Positions 1 to 12,687 of a stretch of 64,000 bases of DNA are shown piece by piece (the first letter of the stretch is position 1; every line of letters starts with the position of its first letter). Source of the stretch: Brachyhypopomus gauderio (Eukaryota; Chordata; Actinopteri; Gymnotiformes; Hypopomidae); contig NC_135211.1 of the NCBI RefSeq assembly GCF_052324685.1, positions 12,774,913 through 12,838,912 of the forward strand. Reading direction: 5' to 3'. Position numbers and translations under genes: made by a program. The notes below the pieces were generated by a model. That model saw only the letters and a list, made by a program, of their open reading frames with translations, was not told the DNA's origin and ran no database searches.

Positions 1-631
1 ATTTGAGGTATGCTCACGAAACAGGCTGGTGTCCTGGAAGTGTTTCAGGCAGTGTGTTTACAAACCATTCCAGTTAACGTCAGGAGTTTATAAACTCTCA
101 GTTGTTTGTGATTGGCTTGGCATTTGGTAAGTGTTTCTGAAGCTGAGGCAATTTATGCCTGTTTCTCTGTTTTGGCACCCGGCACTTAACAAGCTGTGTT
201 GCTAAATGAATCCGAACTTCTGTGTCCTGTGGACCTCCGGCGCTCCTGTCATTATGAGAATTGCAGGATGCTTCAACTTTACAAAGAATGTTATCAGAGG
301 GGGGAGCTCCGTCCTACCTAGCAAACACAAGGTTGGATATTATCTGCCACCTCTCTAGCACACCCACCATTAGACCTTGAGATGAGAGAGTGATGGCATG
401 TGCCTGTAGCAAGAGTGTGTGTGATGCGCATGTGATTTACATGTGACGTGCATGTGATGTGAATGTGATGGCCTCGTCTCACAAGATTACCAATCCCTTT
501 CTCTTTCATTTGGTCTATCTGATCTTCCAGGACCACAAAACAAGCTATGTCTATTAAGAATTTAAAATATCACTAGTGTTAATCCCATGTGTCTAAAAAG
601 TGCCTTTGTTAAGTTTGCACTCAGCCCACAG

Positions 632-1701
632 CAATCGAGGTACAAGGGTCACATCCCCAGATGATGCACAGACTAACTATGAGGAGAACGTTGAAGGTGT
701 CAGCACGGTGGAGAGGAACATATACCACACCATCAAGGTGAAACGCTCAGCCCCTGCCAGCGGTCCAGATCTTTGTGCTGGGACGCTTTTGGAAGGATTC
801 TGTTCCTCGTGTCACAAGGTGAGGACACCCGTCAGTGTTGGCTTCTGGAGGATTAGCTCTCCACACACGCAGACTCTGCCGTTATTAGACTAGCGTGGTA
901 TTCATCTCATCTACTACATTTAAATGACCTGCATTGTGGCGCTTGTGTGACTTACCCCTGACAGACTGAAAGACCGATCGGTTTGTTTCAGGATCATAAG
1001 CAACCATGATTGATACTGAGATAAATATAACCTTTTCATTTCATTGCCAATACATGTTTTAGGACTTAGTAAGCCACAGATTTAGTCTATTCAAAATGTA
1101 GCTGACCTGAATCAGCATTAAGCCATCTCTTAAATGCCACCACCACTGATGTGTTCTTTTCTTGTTCTTGTGAGGACCGATAAGGTAGACCACTGCTGGA
1201 CATAGCGCCAGCCCTCTGATGACAGCTGTATGAGACACGATACCACACCCTCATACATGCACACACTCGTGCCACTATCACATGCCTGAGGATGCACAGG
1301 CAGGCATTTATTTCCACAGGAATTTCTGTAAATGTACCCGCTCTGTAGTTGTAAGATGTAATTATCGTTAAGATTTATCTATAAACACTTAATTGTGGGG
1401 GCTGATGACAGAGGCCTTCCTCATGGGGCTGCGCTCTTTAATCAGCCGTGACGCAACAGCCGTCATCTTCGTATGAGTTTTTCCTACATCCATATGTCCC
1501 ACCGTTGATGATAATGGTATTTGCTGCAGGTATTTCACGCTGTGGAGACTAAAGACGTGGTACACTTGTTGCAGAAAATGTCCCTGCAAGCTGAAACAGG
1601 TCAGCTGAGGCCCCCGGGGGGCCCCTAGGCAGTTGTGCACTGGAGACACACTTTAACACTTAGTCTTGTTTTCATACACAGCCTTCAGACCAGGGACATA
1701 A
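632..1701 (+). CDS. Unidentified candidate exons (possible 3' end of an upstream gene)
   Basis: Two stretches look like real coding exons. The first, 632-818, follows a CAG acceptor, is open for 62 codons and ends at a GTGAGG donor in phase 0. It encodes a polar segment with three cysteines near its end (core ..DLCAGTLLEGFCSSCHK). The second, 1530-1599, follows CTGCAG, continues in phase, and ends at a GTCAGC donor; it reads VFHAVETKDVVHLLQKM and so on, which is helix-like and vaguely ankyrin-like. A short phase-compatible terminal exon could run 1682-1701 to TAA. I do not recognise the protein. The phase agreement supports coding, but chance exons of this length are possible. If real, the gene begins left of the window and is unrelated to ADAMTSL5. 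Confidence 0.3.
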
Positions 1702-2149
1702 CAATAGTGGGGGAGTGCAGCTGATGGGGTATCGTGGTTGATATGGGCTATTTTGGGAACGGTTTCCATGGTCAGAGATCAGGCCTGCCAAAGTGCTTGG
1801 TTATAACACCTGCCAAAACTTCAGTGACTGCTTGTTTCTAAGGTGCCTGTGGTTAGTTTTGGTACTTTAAAAATGGATTCAAATGGAAATATATGAATCT
1901 GTCATGTAACTGATTCCTGCAAAAATCTGCTGCATGTATGTCACGCTGATTTATTTTATAATAGCTACATCTCTCTTTCCCCACTGTTACCTGATTAACA
2001 TTTTGTGTGTATGGTATGGTAAATATACTGCAGCCACAGCATTAAGATGTGTTGTGTCAGATTCTGTTCGTCACTCTTAGATAAATAGTTTCGCGCCTAG
2101 TTCTTCAGTTTAGGTAGACTGAGACGCACGGTCCAAAATTCATTAATGC

Positions 2150-3437
2150 AGTCCGTGTTTGCTTTGATTCATGCAGAGATGATTCACACTCGCCATTGGC
2201 CAAGCCGCGTTCGAAGGGGCGTGTCCAGTAGCATTCGATGGAATGCGAGCGCGACGAGACGAACTTCAGGTGTAAGTAGCGCGCTGCGCTGAAACCGTGA
2301 GGCTGCACGTGAGGGTTAGACTGCGATCACAGACGGAGATCTCAGGTCAGTCCTAGCTATCGCAAAAGTTATTTACCTGTCTTAATAAAGCTGCCTTCTC
2401 CCCTCTGTGTATTCGCCCCTTGAACTGTATTTTCTTAGGTAGATTCGGTTTTACGTAGGAAATATGCAAAGCGCATTTTATTTGTGTTATAATATATGCA
2501 AAGCTGATGAGCTGCAAGTTATGCCGGTTTATCCTTTCATATTATTTTGTGTAATATCATTATGTAGCATTAGTAAATATTACATATTTACCCTCTTATT
2601 TATCATGTGCAGCGCATGTATATAGATTATGATTTTGAAAAAAGCTTCACTTGTTTAGCCCTCAGATGTATCACATTGAAATCCAGTGTGTTACATTTGT
2701 GAAGGTATCTAGTTAAAACTACATTAGTGCACCAATTTATTGTTATTTATATGTAACTACTTCTCAGGTGATATCCCGCCACCTGCACCGCACAAACGGA
2801 ACCGACCCGTGACCCAGTCTGAAGCCCCGAGAGGATTAAGTTGTTTAAAGAGAATAAACGTGCCAAATTTTAAAGTGCCACAGGATCCGAGTGAGGAGAA
2901 CAAATGATTTTGTGAAGATCTCGATAACGGTGAAGGCCAGGTAGACTTCAAGGCCACCGTCCCAGAGAGACACCTGGCTGAGGAGCATTTAAAGCCAACA
3001 TGTCGTAGGCTTTCTCTGAAAACGACGAACCTATTTGATGACCCATTTAACGGTTAAGGAGTGTGGTGCCGTCTGCGTGGAGCGCACCTGATATCTCATT
3101 CCACATCATCTGTCTCTTCATAGGACGTGTGGTTATAACAGTCATATTACATTTGAACAAATCCGCTTTACTGTTACAAGTGATCTTTGGGTATCGGGCT
3201 CTTTGTTTTACACGTTTTGGGATGACCGAGATGTGTGAAGATCTGGACTTTTGGATTCGATTTGGTCGATGATCAGAGAGCAAGATCTTTGATCATGGAT
3301 AGAATCAAGTGTAACGTTTGTTTGAGAGAAAAGACACTTGGGACCAAACAGTTCCCGGACAATATTTTATCAAATGTTTCATGAATTGTATATCAGAGAT
3401 TTTGTGTCATTGTGTTACGCTTGCCAAACAACTAAGG
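2150..3437 (+). promoter_or_regulatory. adamtsl5: Probable promoter and 5' UTR region of ADAMTSL5
   Basis: A short CpG-richer stretch (about 2170-2345) ends at a possible donor, CTCAG|GTCAGT. About 400 bp later, CTTCTCAG|GTGATA could be the acceptor of a UTR exon running up to the first coding exon at 3438. All frames in 2768-3437 are broken by stops, and several upstream ATGs are present. The assignment is inference from position. Only the coding start at 3438 is supported by splicing phase. Confidence 0.3.
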
Positions 3438-6400
3438 ATGCCAGATCCAAACGACAGGTAAGTGTACTTATTTTAGTCTCGGGTATAGTTCTTTCATAGC
3501 GTGGCAAAGCAGTAGAGAAACCATGTACTTCAATCCACAACTCAGTATTTCTTTAGAGGCTGTCACATGTGCTCTTTGTTATGACCACAAACTCATGGAC
3601 CTGTTTTACTCTTCTAGTTAAGATAGCACAGGGAGTGATCAGTAAATCCTTGTATGCATTTATTTCCTTTTCCCAAGTTTATGTTCAGTATCCTGTGTTT
3701 TTTGCCATAGAGTTTGTACTTTATCAGGTAGAAAACACTCATGTGCTAGTGGAGTGTGCAGAGATATGATTGCTTCATCTTAACAGGAAAGATGCTTACA
3801 TTTTGGAGTATGGGGCAAATCACATTTCTCAGACACAAAGTCCTTTTGCATGACTGAATTTAAGTAGCCTGTAAATTTTGGTATTGCATAGGAGACAATG
3901 GTTAGAAGTATAAATAGGTTCAGTTTTCTTCCTGTTGCTCTGGTATGTCAAACCGTAGTACATAAGCATATATATCACACTGGTCAGAGTTATTGGTATC
4001 TCTATAAGATAAGATAAGAAAGTCGTTTATTATCCCACATGAGGAAATTTTCAGTATTGCAGCAGTATATAGATTGTCTCACATAGAGCACACAGTTGGT
4101 GCTGGGGTCACATAAGCATCTCTTGTCATTAAAATACCTTACACTTATCTAATGTTATTTACATAAACATGTTGATTTGTGATCTCACCACAGCCTGTAA
4201 ACAGCAGGTCCTGTGACCCGAGGAAGCCTTTGACCTCATTTTAAATATTTAGGACATACCACTGCATATTATGGTGTTGTGGTTTTCATCATAGACACCC
4301 AACCTGCACTCAGTGTTTTGTGTACCTCGGGTGACTCTGGGTAAAGTCAATATGCAGCCAATTAGTGCAACGAAGTACAGGTTTGGTAAATTATAGGAAC
4401 CTTTTTTTGTGATTTGAAGAATGGCAGACATCTGTGTGAACCTGAGGTTCATGTCCTTTACAGTTGTGTTGCTTTAGCAAACATGGAGTGGCATCTTCCA
4501 ATTCCTCTGAACTTATTTGAATACTTTGTTAAAATTGTTTAATAGTTGGGGAGATATGCATAATTTAGTTGGGTGGTGTGGCTACTGCTTTGGTGTGGGA
4601 CAGTTTGAACACAGTGGAAAGATAACAACCAAGCAAGAATTAGCATGCTTCCTAGTGAAGGCTAGCCTATGATCAGTCTCCCATAATTGGGGAAAAGGAG
4701 GTGCTTTTAATTTTCTGATTGTTGCCACTGATTGTTAAATGTGCAATAACATCATTGCCAGTAAGAAAGCGAAGGGTATTTCCCCAATTGTAAAAGAGTT
4801 TATGGGAAACTACTAACTCGGTGAGTCATATTCCATGTGCAGTACTCAGTGCTCCTGGGTTCATTTGCAGGAACCAGGCTGGTTATTACAGACATCTGCA
4901 AATAAAGACATCCAGAACAGAATGTGAGCATTTCACTAAATCAAGAAATTATGTGTTGGGTGGACTGCAGAGATACTGGGAGACTGCAGAGATACTGGGA
5001 GACTGCAGAGATACTGGGAGACTGCAGAGCTGCCCTCTTTTAGAGTTTGGGAGTTAATGATCGTACGTATGTGGAGACCATTCCTGACCTTGACTTGTCC
5101 GCCCTCGGGGCCCCACTGTCCCGGCAGGTCCAGCAAGGCTTTGTTGTTATTAATGGTAGCCCTGCGACCCGGGGGCCAACACACTATTGTTAAGTAAGAC
5201 GTCAGCATCCACATTCTCTCCCCTCCGACTGACGTCTCCCCTCGGTCACTATGTTGACGGTTGTAACTTACATACATTGTTTGTTTTGTTTGTCTCTAGG
5301 AAACTGACTCTGTGCCAAGCCCTCAGCGTCGTTACCCTGTTGGCGTCCCAAGTTTTGTCCCAGCACGTAAGACAACACCTGTTCCCTTTCTTTGCTCAGA
5401 TTCGCCCCTCATTAAAAGGTCTAAATGCGTCCGCCAGGTCCGAGTGGCACAGGTTGATTCTGCACAGCAACTCTGCATCATGTAGGCGCAGCAGCACAAA
5501 TACCCCACGTTACTTTACGTCTGTGTTATATGTAGGGCAATTTCGTGATATTGGATCTTGTATAAAAAGATTAAGTCCCCTGTCAGACCATGTGAACGTT
5601 GAGCTGAAGGGGATTGTTTGCGTAGTGGTGTGTGTGGTAATAGAATATTCTGATTGGCGTGTTTCCCTCTCGGTGGCTCTGTTTAACTCGTGCGCCGTGC
5701 CGTATTTGTCATGTCACTGACATCTTTCAGCGCCGTTTCTATAACCATCACGGACAGGGTTCTGCTGAAGAAACCCTTCAGCCTCTGTTTGCTTCAATGT
5801 CATCACCCACTAGCTTAATGGGCTGCTTTAGCCCTTTCAGCACCCAGGACGTATTCCTTCTCTCCTGAACGTGGTTATGTCCGTACCCTGCACGTACGAG
5901 TCGGAGTGTATGTTACAAGGGAAGTGCACTTCTGCCCTTTCCACCTTAAGTGCTAGACATCTGGGGCATCTGGAGGAGGGGCTGCATGCAGACCTTTGAA
6001 TTTTACTGCTGAACCCTTAATGTCCTCTGGCCCCCACGCAGTCATGTTGCTCTGCTAGGAGGTCCAGGCTGTTCTCCAACAGGCAGTGTTAGTACCATTC
6101 CACTGGTGTTCAAGTCTGGTGGTCAGGGCTCTCTGCTTATCCTACTGGCACAATTGACTCTTTGTAAGTAGTAATAAAAAATACACATTTTTGTTTATGA
6201 AGTTACAGTTGTATTAAGTATTATAACTTAAATTTAGCAGTCCAATTACCATGAACCAGAGAAGGGAGAGATAAATAAATATAATCTATACACATTATAC
6301 AGTACATTTCAAAGCTTTTTGTTATTTTATTTTTTTATTTTTATCAGCAATCATTTTATCTTTATGCAATTTATATACATGGAAGGCAAGTTCTCACATT

Positions 6401-8339
6401 GGCTAAGGTCTTGGAAAGTAAAAGTCCTATATTGTGATTACTGTACGTGCACAATGTATTGCCCAGCCCAAAGGAGTGCCCTACAGTGTGAGACTTGACT
6501 CACACCCAGATTCTTTCTCAGAAGAGTCAACATTTCTCCTGCTACATTGTCTCAGGGCAAAAACTGCCATTCTGAGGTTAAAGGTCAGTTTCATTAGGTC
6601 CGTCTTGCTCCACTGACCCCACAGTGAGCTGCTATCAGCACTAATTTGAATCTTTGGCCCTGCGTTGAGGCCACTTTCAGGTCACTCGGTGACGGAACGT
6701 GATGGACCTCGGTCGTTAATCTCAGCAGCGGCAACGTCGGTGTAGTCACGTAATCTTCACTTTCCACAGTCAGACCTACATGCTTCCTGTCACTCACTAT
6801 CAGGGTGTTGTTCTCTGCAGATTAAGAGGCTAGCTAAGGTCATGGACTTCAGAGCTCACTCATTCACTTATCTTCATCCCTTTGATGGATATTTAATTGG
6901 ATGTTGACTCCTCCTACCTTTTGAAGGTTTTTCAGTTGCAAAAAAAAAAAGCCTTCGTAAATCCTTTTGGATTATCTGGATTTCTGCATGGATGATTCCT
7001 AAAATAGGATCTGATCATCATCCAAGTCATAACAAAAAATAAAGTCAAATAAAACAACAAGCAACTTGCACTTTTTACATTATACCATTATTGAAGGAAT
7101 GGTTTGAATAATGAAGACCCTTGATGTATGTATATGTGAGCATCTAATAAATTGCCTGTTCAAAAAGGGGTAATTGAAGTCAGGTGTTCCCCTTGGTTCA
7201 AGCGTGGGTTTGACTTCCCTTTCCATGCACAGTTTTGGTTACCTGCATTTCCCAAAAGAATTCTATTGTAATATGTGCAATTCAGTCAAAACTGAACGAA
7301 AAAAAAGAGCTAAAGCTATAAAATCTGTAAAAGGTTACAAGAGGACAGACTTAAATCTCAGTGGCGTGGGGCTTCTCTGCTGCCTAAAGGCCTGGGTGGC
7401 TTCCAGTCATTGAGAGACCGACGAATTCCAAGATGTACGAGAAAATTCCGCAGCAGAATGTCAGGACATCTTGACTGGGATCGAAACTCTGAAGAGGTTG
7501 GGTCTTGCAGCACGACGGGCAATCCCGAGACCAGGAGTAAACAACGGAGTGGCTCAAACTGAAGTCAGTCTGTACTTAGAATGGCCTGACCCGAGTCCCA
7601 CTGAAATGCTGTGGTATGAAGCAAGCCATTCAAGCAAGACAGCCCTGAAGTCATGAAGAAACTGAACGCTTTGTGGAGAGGAAGTTCTTTTTTTTTTAAT
7701 CTTAACTATGATGCAGGGCCGATCAACAGTTGCAAAAGTATTGGGACATTATTGTCTGTATGCGAGTTAAGAAAATTTACCATATTCAGAAGCTCACATA
7801 CATTTTTGGATTATTTAAACTATTTAAAAGATTTGACACTGGAAAGTGTTTTGTGTAATTTGCTAAATCAGATTGAAGATCTAAAAAAATATTTATCACT
7901 CTGGCTGAAATGTTCTTGCAAGAAGGTCCAAAGGGGTCATCTTATGTTTTGTTGCACCCGTATCTGTACTCAGCGCTATACGTGAACATGTACGCTGGGG
8001 TTTGTGCCTGCGTCATCTGCATTGAGTGATTGAAGGGTTAAATTGGAAGAACTTGCATGAATGAATGTATGCATGAAAGATGAGTCATGAGTTGGGCCAG
8101 GGAAACACACCTCCGGGGGAAAAGTTTCGGATATGTGTTCGATGTAGTGGTTGTTGGGCTAAATCGTTTTTTGTGTTGCTGTGTCCGTATTTACATTCTT
8201 CACCGGGTCTTGGAAGTTCTCCAAATTAGATTTATGTGGCACTTGGATATCTTATTTTTAGCATGAAAACAACCGGAGTGCCTGAGGTCCTTTAACTGAC
8301 AGTCACAGCAGGGTGTACTCTCCTTCCTTCCACACCCTT

Positions 8340-8402
<63 letters not shown>

Positions 8403-11044
8403 TCTGTCTCCTGTGAGGGATTCAGGGTGGCCTCAGGGACCTGTTGAAAAGTGCAGCCTGTCCTCAGTCTCAGCTGCCTGTTTGTCTCAGATCAAAGCCA
8501 GAGGCTGATCTTAAAGCTGGCAGATCTCATGCCCAGCAGGGCGATGGGTCCCCCTGCCCACCAAGCAATGCTGCATGTCTAATGGAGGACGACAGGAAAC
8601 CTCTGTGTTAGTGAGCTAATGCAGCTACCTCTGCCCTGTGCTAAGGAACACAAATGCACAAATACCTTCCCAAACATCCCAGGCAGACTAGCACTGCAAG
8701 TGAGCAAGAAATGTTTTTATCCTGCCTGATATCAGATGTTCAAATGTGCCATTACACCAGTTGTTAGTACAGTGCACTAGAAATACAGATCTAAATCGAT
8801 ATTTGATATTATGTCATTTCAAATGTCTTTGGGCATTAGCACTGCCCCCCTTTCTTTTTTTATATTATAACATAGTGTAGTACTTGCCATAACATCAACC
8901 ATTTATATTCACAATAGGTACTGTATGGGACTCCTTATCATAAGCCATGATTACCTTGTGCCCATTATAAAGTAGACATTAGCTGGACTGTGCTTGGTGC
9001 AGTGGGATCGATGTTATTGTCTCATCGCTGTCTCATTTCCCGATGCTGTGTCTCACACCCTGCTCTTGCGTCTCTGCTTCACAGCCTGCGGGGTGGGCTG
9101 AGGGGGGCGGAGCCAGTCGTTCACTCAGGGTGCACCGGCAGCTGGGTTTTAAGAACGAGTGGGCCTCGTGGAGCGGCTGGTCCGAGTGCTCGCGCTCCTG
9201 CGGGGGAGGGGCGTCCATCCGCAGACGTACCTGCATCGCCAGGTAGCTAAAGCCTCTCCTCCGAGGCCTCGTTCAGGCCTCGAGCGGTGCTGCAAACCGA
9301 ATTTATAAAAATACATGTCTTGTTAGAGTGTTACAGCAGCCCTTAATAATGAACCTTGTTCCATTCATTCATTCATTTGTATTTCTGTGTTTTAGGAATC
9401 CAGTTGGAGAACCCTGTTTAGGTGAACCCAGGCAGTATAAGATCTGTAATCCCAAGGTAAAGGTTTCCAGATTAACATAACCTTGATTGGTCCTTCATGT
9501 ATCACATAATTGTAGATAGACCCTAATAAAGCTGTCATACCACAGAGATGAGGGTGTTTATGGAGTGCACCAGCAGGACCAGCCCTGACTGCATTAATGA
9601 TGCACTGACTGAGACCTCCTGAGCGAGTTCAGGCAGGCTGCGTGTGTGTCTCTGGGTCCGTCACATTGATCCGACTCTCTCACGCAGGACTGTCCTGCCG
9701 GATCCGTAGACTTCCGAGAACTCCAGTGCAAATCTTTCGACGACAGGCCCATAATGGCAGGCGTGACATACCGGTGGACTACGTTTCACAGAGGTCAGTC
9801 AGGCGCGGTGCACGGCCTAGACGTGTGCGGTTAAGATGTTCTGCCATTCGGGAGTGCTCAAAGCTCGGGGCTCAAGACCCTCTGGGTTTCTACCCCCGCC
9901 CTCTTCTCCCAGGTTCCGACCCCTGTGAGCTCAGCTGCCTGGCCTTGGGGCACAATTTCTACTACAACTTTGGGCGAGTCCTGGATGGCACACCCTGCGC
10001 TTCGGACCCCGGGGCCGTCTGCGTGAACGGCAAATGCCTGGTGAGTGACAAATGGAGCGAACAATGCGTCTTGTTTCAAGCCTACTCCTTCTGCCGCACC
10101 TCCTGCCTCCTGCCTCTCCTCATGCTGTAGCCTCCTGGGCTTGGGCTGGAGATGGTTCTGCCTGGGTCTGTCTGTCTGACGATGCCGCTAGTGCAGCGCT
10201 GCTGCTGTGATGTAGTTAGACATTTTAGCTTCTCAGGTTTAAGCTCCCCCTCACTTGCCATTAAAAACACACAGTGCTAAAATGTATGTGGAGAAAGGTA
10301 TCAAATAGAAGGGTTTCCCTTGATCAGTGAAAACATTTCATTTGGGGGCTTGTTTTATTGAAAATATGTGTTGTGTTTCTGAAGAGTAAAAAAAATTATG
10401 TAAAGGTGAATTTCTGGAGTGTGAAGTCAGTAATATCCTTAAAGGACTTGGGGATGGAGAAGGAGTCTGACAGGGAGGAGGTGGAGGTGAAGCAGAAGGA
10501 GTCTGATAGGGAGGAGGTGGAGGTAAAGCAGAAGGAGTCTGATAGGGAGGAGGTGGAGGTGAAACAGAAGGAGTCTGATGTGGAGGAGGTGGAGGTGAAG
10601 CAGAAGGAGTCTGATAGGGAGGAGGTGGAGGTGAAGCAGAAGGAGTCTGATAGGGAGGAGGTGGAGGTGAAACAAAAGGAGTCTGATAGGGAGGAGGTGG
10701 AGGTGAAACAGAAGGAGTCTGACAGGGAGGAGGTGGAGGTGAAACAGAAGGAGTCTGATAAGGAGGAGGTGGAGGTGAAACAGAAGGAGTCTGACAGGGA
10801 GGAGGTGGAGGTGAAACAGAAGGAGTCTGACAGGGAGGAGGTGGAGGTGAAACAGAAGGCTGAGGGGCAGGCTGTGTGGGCTAGATTGAGTCCAGACCCA
10901 GTGTGAGGAAAAGCGCTATGCAGCATGAAACACAGACCTTGTATGTGTGTGTGTGTGTGTGTGTGTGTCTGCTCCTGAGAGGGGCCTCTCACACACACTG
11001 TGATGTGTTAAATTCCTTGATTAATGCCCTTGTCTTGGGTGTTG

Positions 11045-11108
<64 letters not shown>

Positions 11109-12632
11109 GCAAGCTTTTAAGTGAAAAAGAAAAAAAAGATGAAAGAAAAGAAAAGGAGTAGAAAAGGAAACCCAAAAGAGAGCAGGGTATGAGCAGGAAT
11201 GACGGAGGAGTAACTTTCGCTTGGTCTTGATGCAGGAGTGTGTGAGAGGGTCAGCGTAACAGTGAGCGGAGGGTTTAATTATACACCTCTGTGACAAATG
11301 GGCAGACACTGTGGTGAACACCTCCATATTGACTTCATCCTCTTCTTATACCTTCTCCCCTGATCCCGTCCACCTAAGCCCCTCCTCTTAAGATGAGCCC
11401 CTTGCTCTAAGCCCCTCCTCCTCAACATGTGCTGCTGTGTGGGTCTGCTCCCTCTGCTACTCTGTTCTTGGGCTGGTTTCTTGTGTCTGGGCTGTATCAG
11501 ACCGGGGTCTGCAGCCCCTGCCTCCTGCCTCACTGGCACACATCTGCGGTCAGTCTGTGGTATGTCCATGTAAATACCTGCATGCCGGGGTCTTTCACCA
11601 TAACCGCCACGCCATCACGTGGACACGCTCAGCTGCGGCTGGCTTGAAGAGACCACATGTGGGACCCTGCCTAGGGGTCAAGGGTCACATCCCTTTTAGA
11701 GTGTTTATAAAACTCAAGATGACCTTGGCCTTTAGTCTCTGAAAGACCTGTCAGAGGGCAGCTGTAAACACAGTCTGGTCTTATATGAAGAGCCTGTGTT
11801 TGTGAAAGACGTCTGCAGTTTGGTGGACAAAACTGTGATGTCTCTTCTCCTTCTTTGTCATGGAAAAGTGGCAGGAGTTCATATGAACATACTTGTGCTA
11901 TATAAAAAGGTTACAGGTTAACTTTTAATGGGATGGGACGTACTGTATCCAAAGTTGGTGTGTGGTGACACGTTAGATGGAGAGGCTGCAATTGGGTTTC
12001 TAATCCTGGTGTTTTTGTGTGCGTGTGTGTGTGTGTGTGTAGAAACCAGGCTGTGACTTAATCTTTGGATCAAAGCAGCAGGAAGATGCCTGTATGGTGT
12101 GTGGAGGGCTGAACACCACGTGTCTCCATCACCGCAACATCTACCAGAGTGAAAGCCAGGAGGCTGGTCAGTACAAACTCCCATGTCCAACTCACCTTCA
12201 CCAGCAGCTGTAGATGTGGGCACTGAGCCCTTTAATTCTGTCACTCCTGGTGTGTATTTACAGTGTGTGTTTTCAGTTTTGGTTAATGTATGACGCTGGA
12301 GAAAAAGCCACCCCGCAGAGGGAGAACAGAAGCTGAAACATTTTTATTACTGTTTTCGTGTCTGCAGTCCGTGGAGACTCCAAATTAGTTCTCACCGTGA
12401 AATCGACTATTGTGTTCAAGCATTTGTAGGTCATTGTAAGTAGATGGATAGATGATAGATAGATACTGTATTGATCCCGTAGGAAATGAGGGTCATATTG
12501 AGTCATGCTTCTGTGCTCTTTAGGTAGAGTATCACAGAAACCAAATGCAATTTTAGGTTTTGGCACATATACAGGGAAATCTGAACCTGTGTGGTTCCTG
12601 TAGTGACAGTAAGTCTTCAAAGAACTTGAGTG

Positions 12633-12687
<55 letters not shown>

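Noticed and set aside
5187-5720. 177-codon + frame
   Set aside because: It contains the ADAMTSL5 signal-peptide exon (5300-5366), but the flanks are intronic: a phase-matched donor follows at 5367.
10358-10998. Long + and - frames with 12-residue repeats (about 180-200 codons)
   Set aside because: They are produced by the 36-bp minisatellite, and no splice junction links them to an exon in phase.
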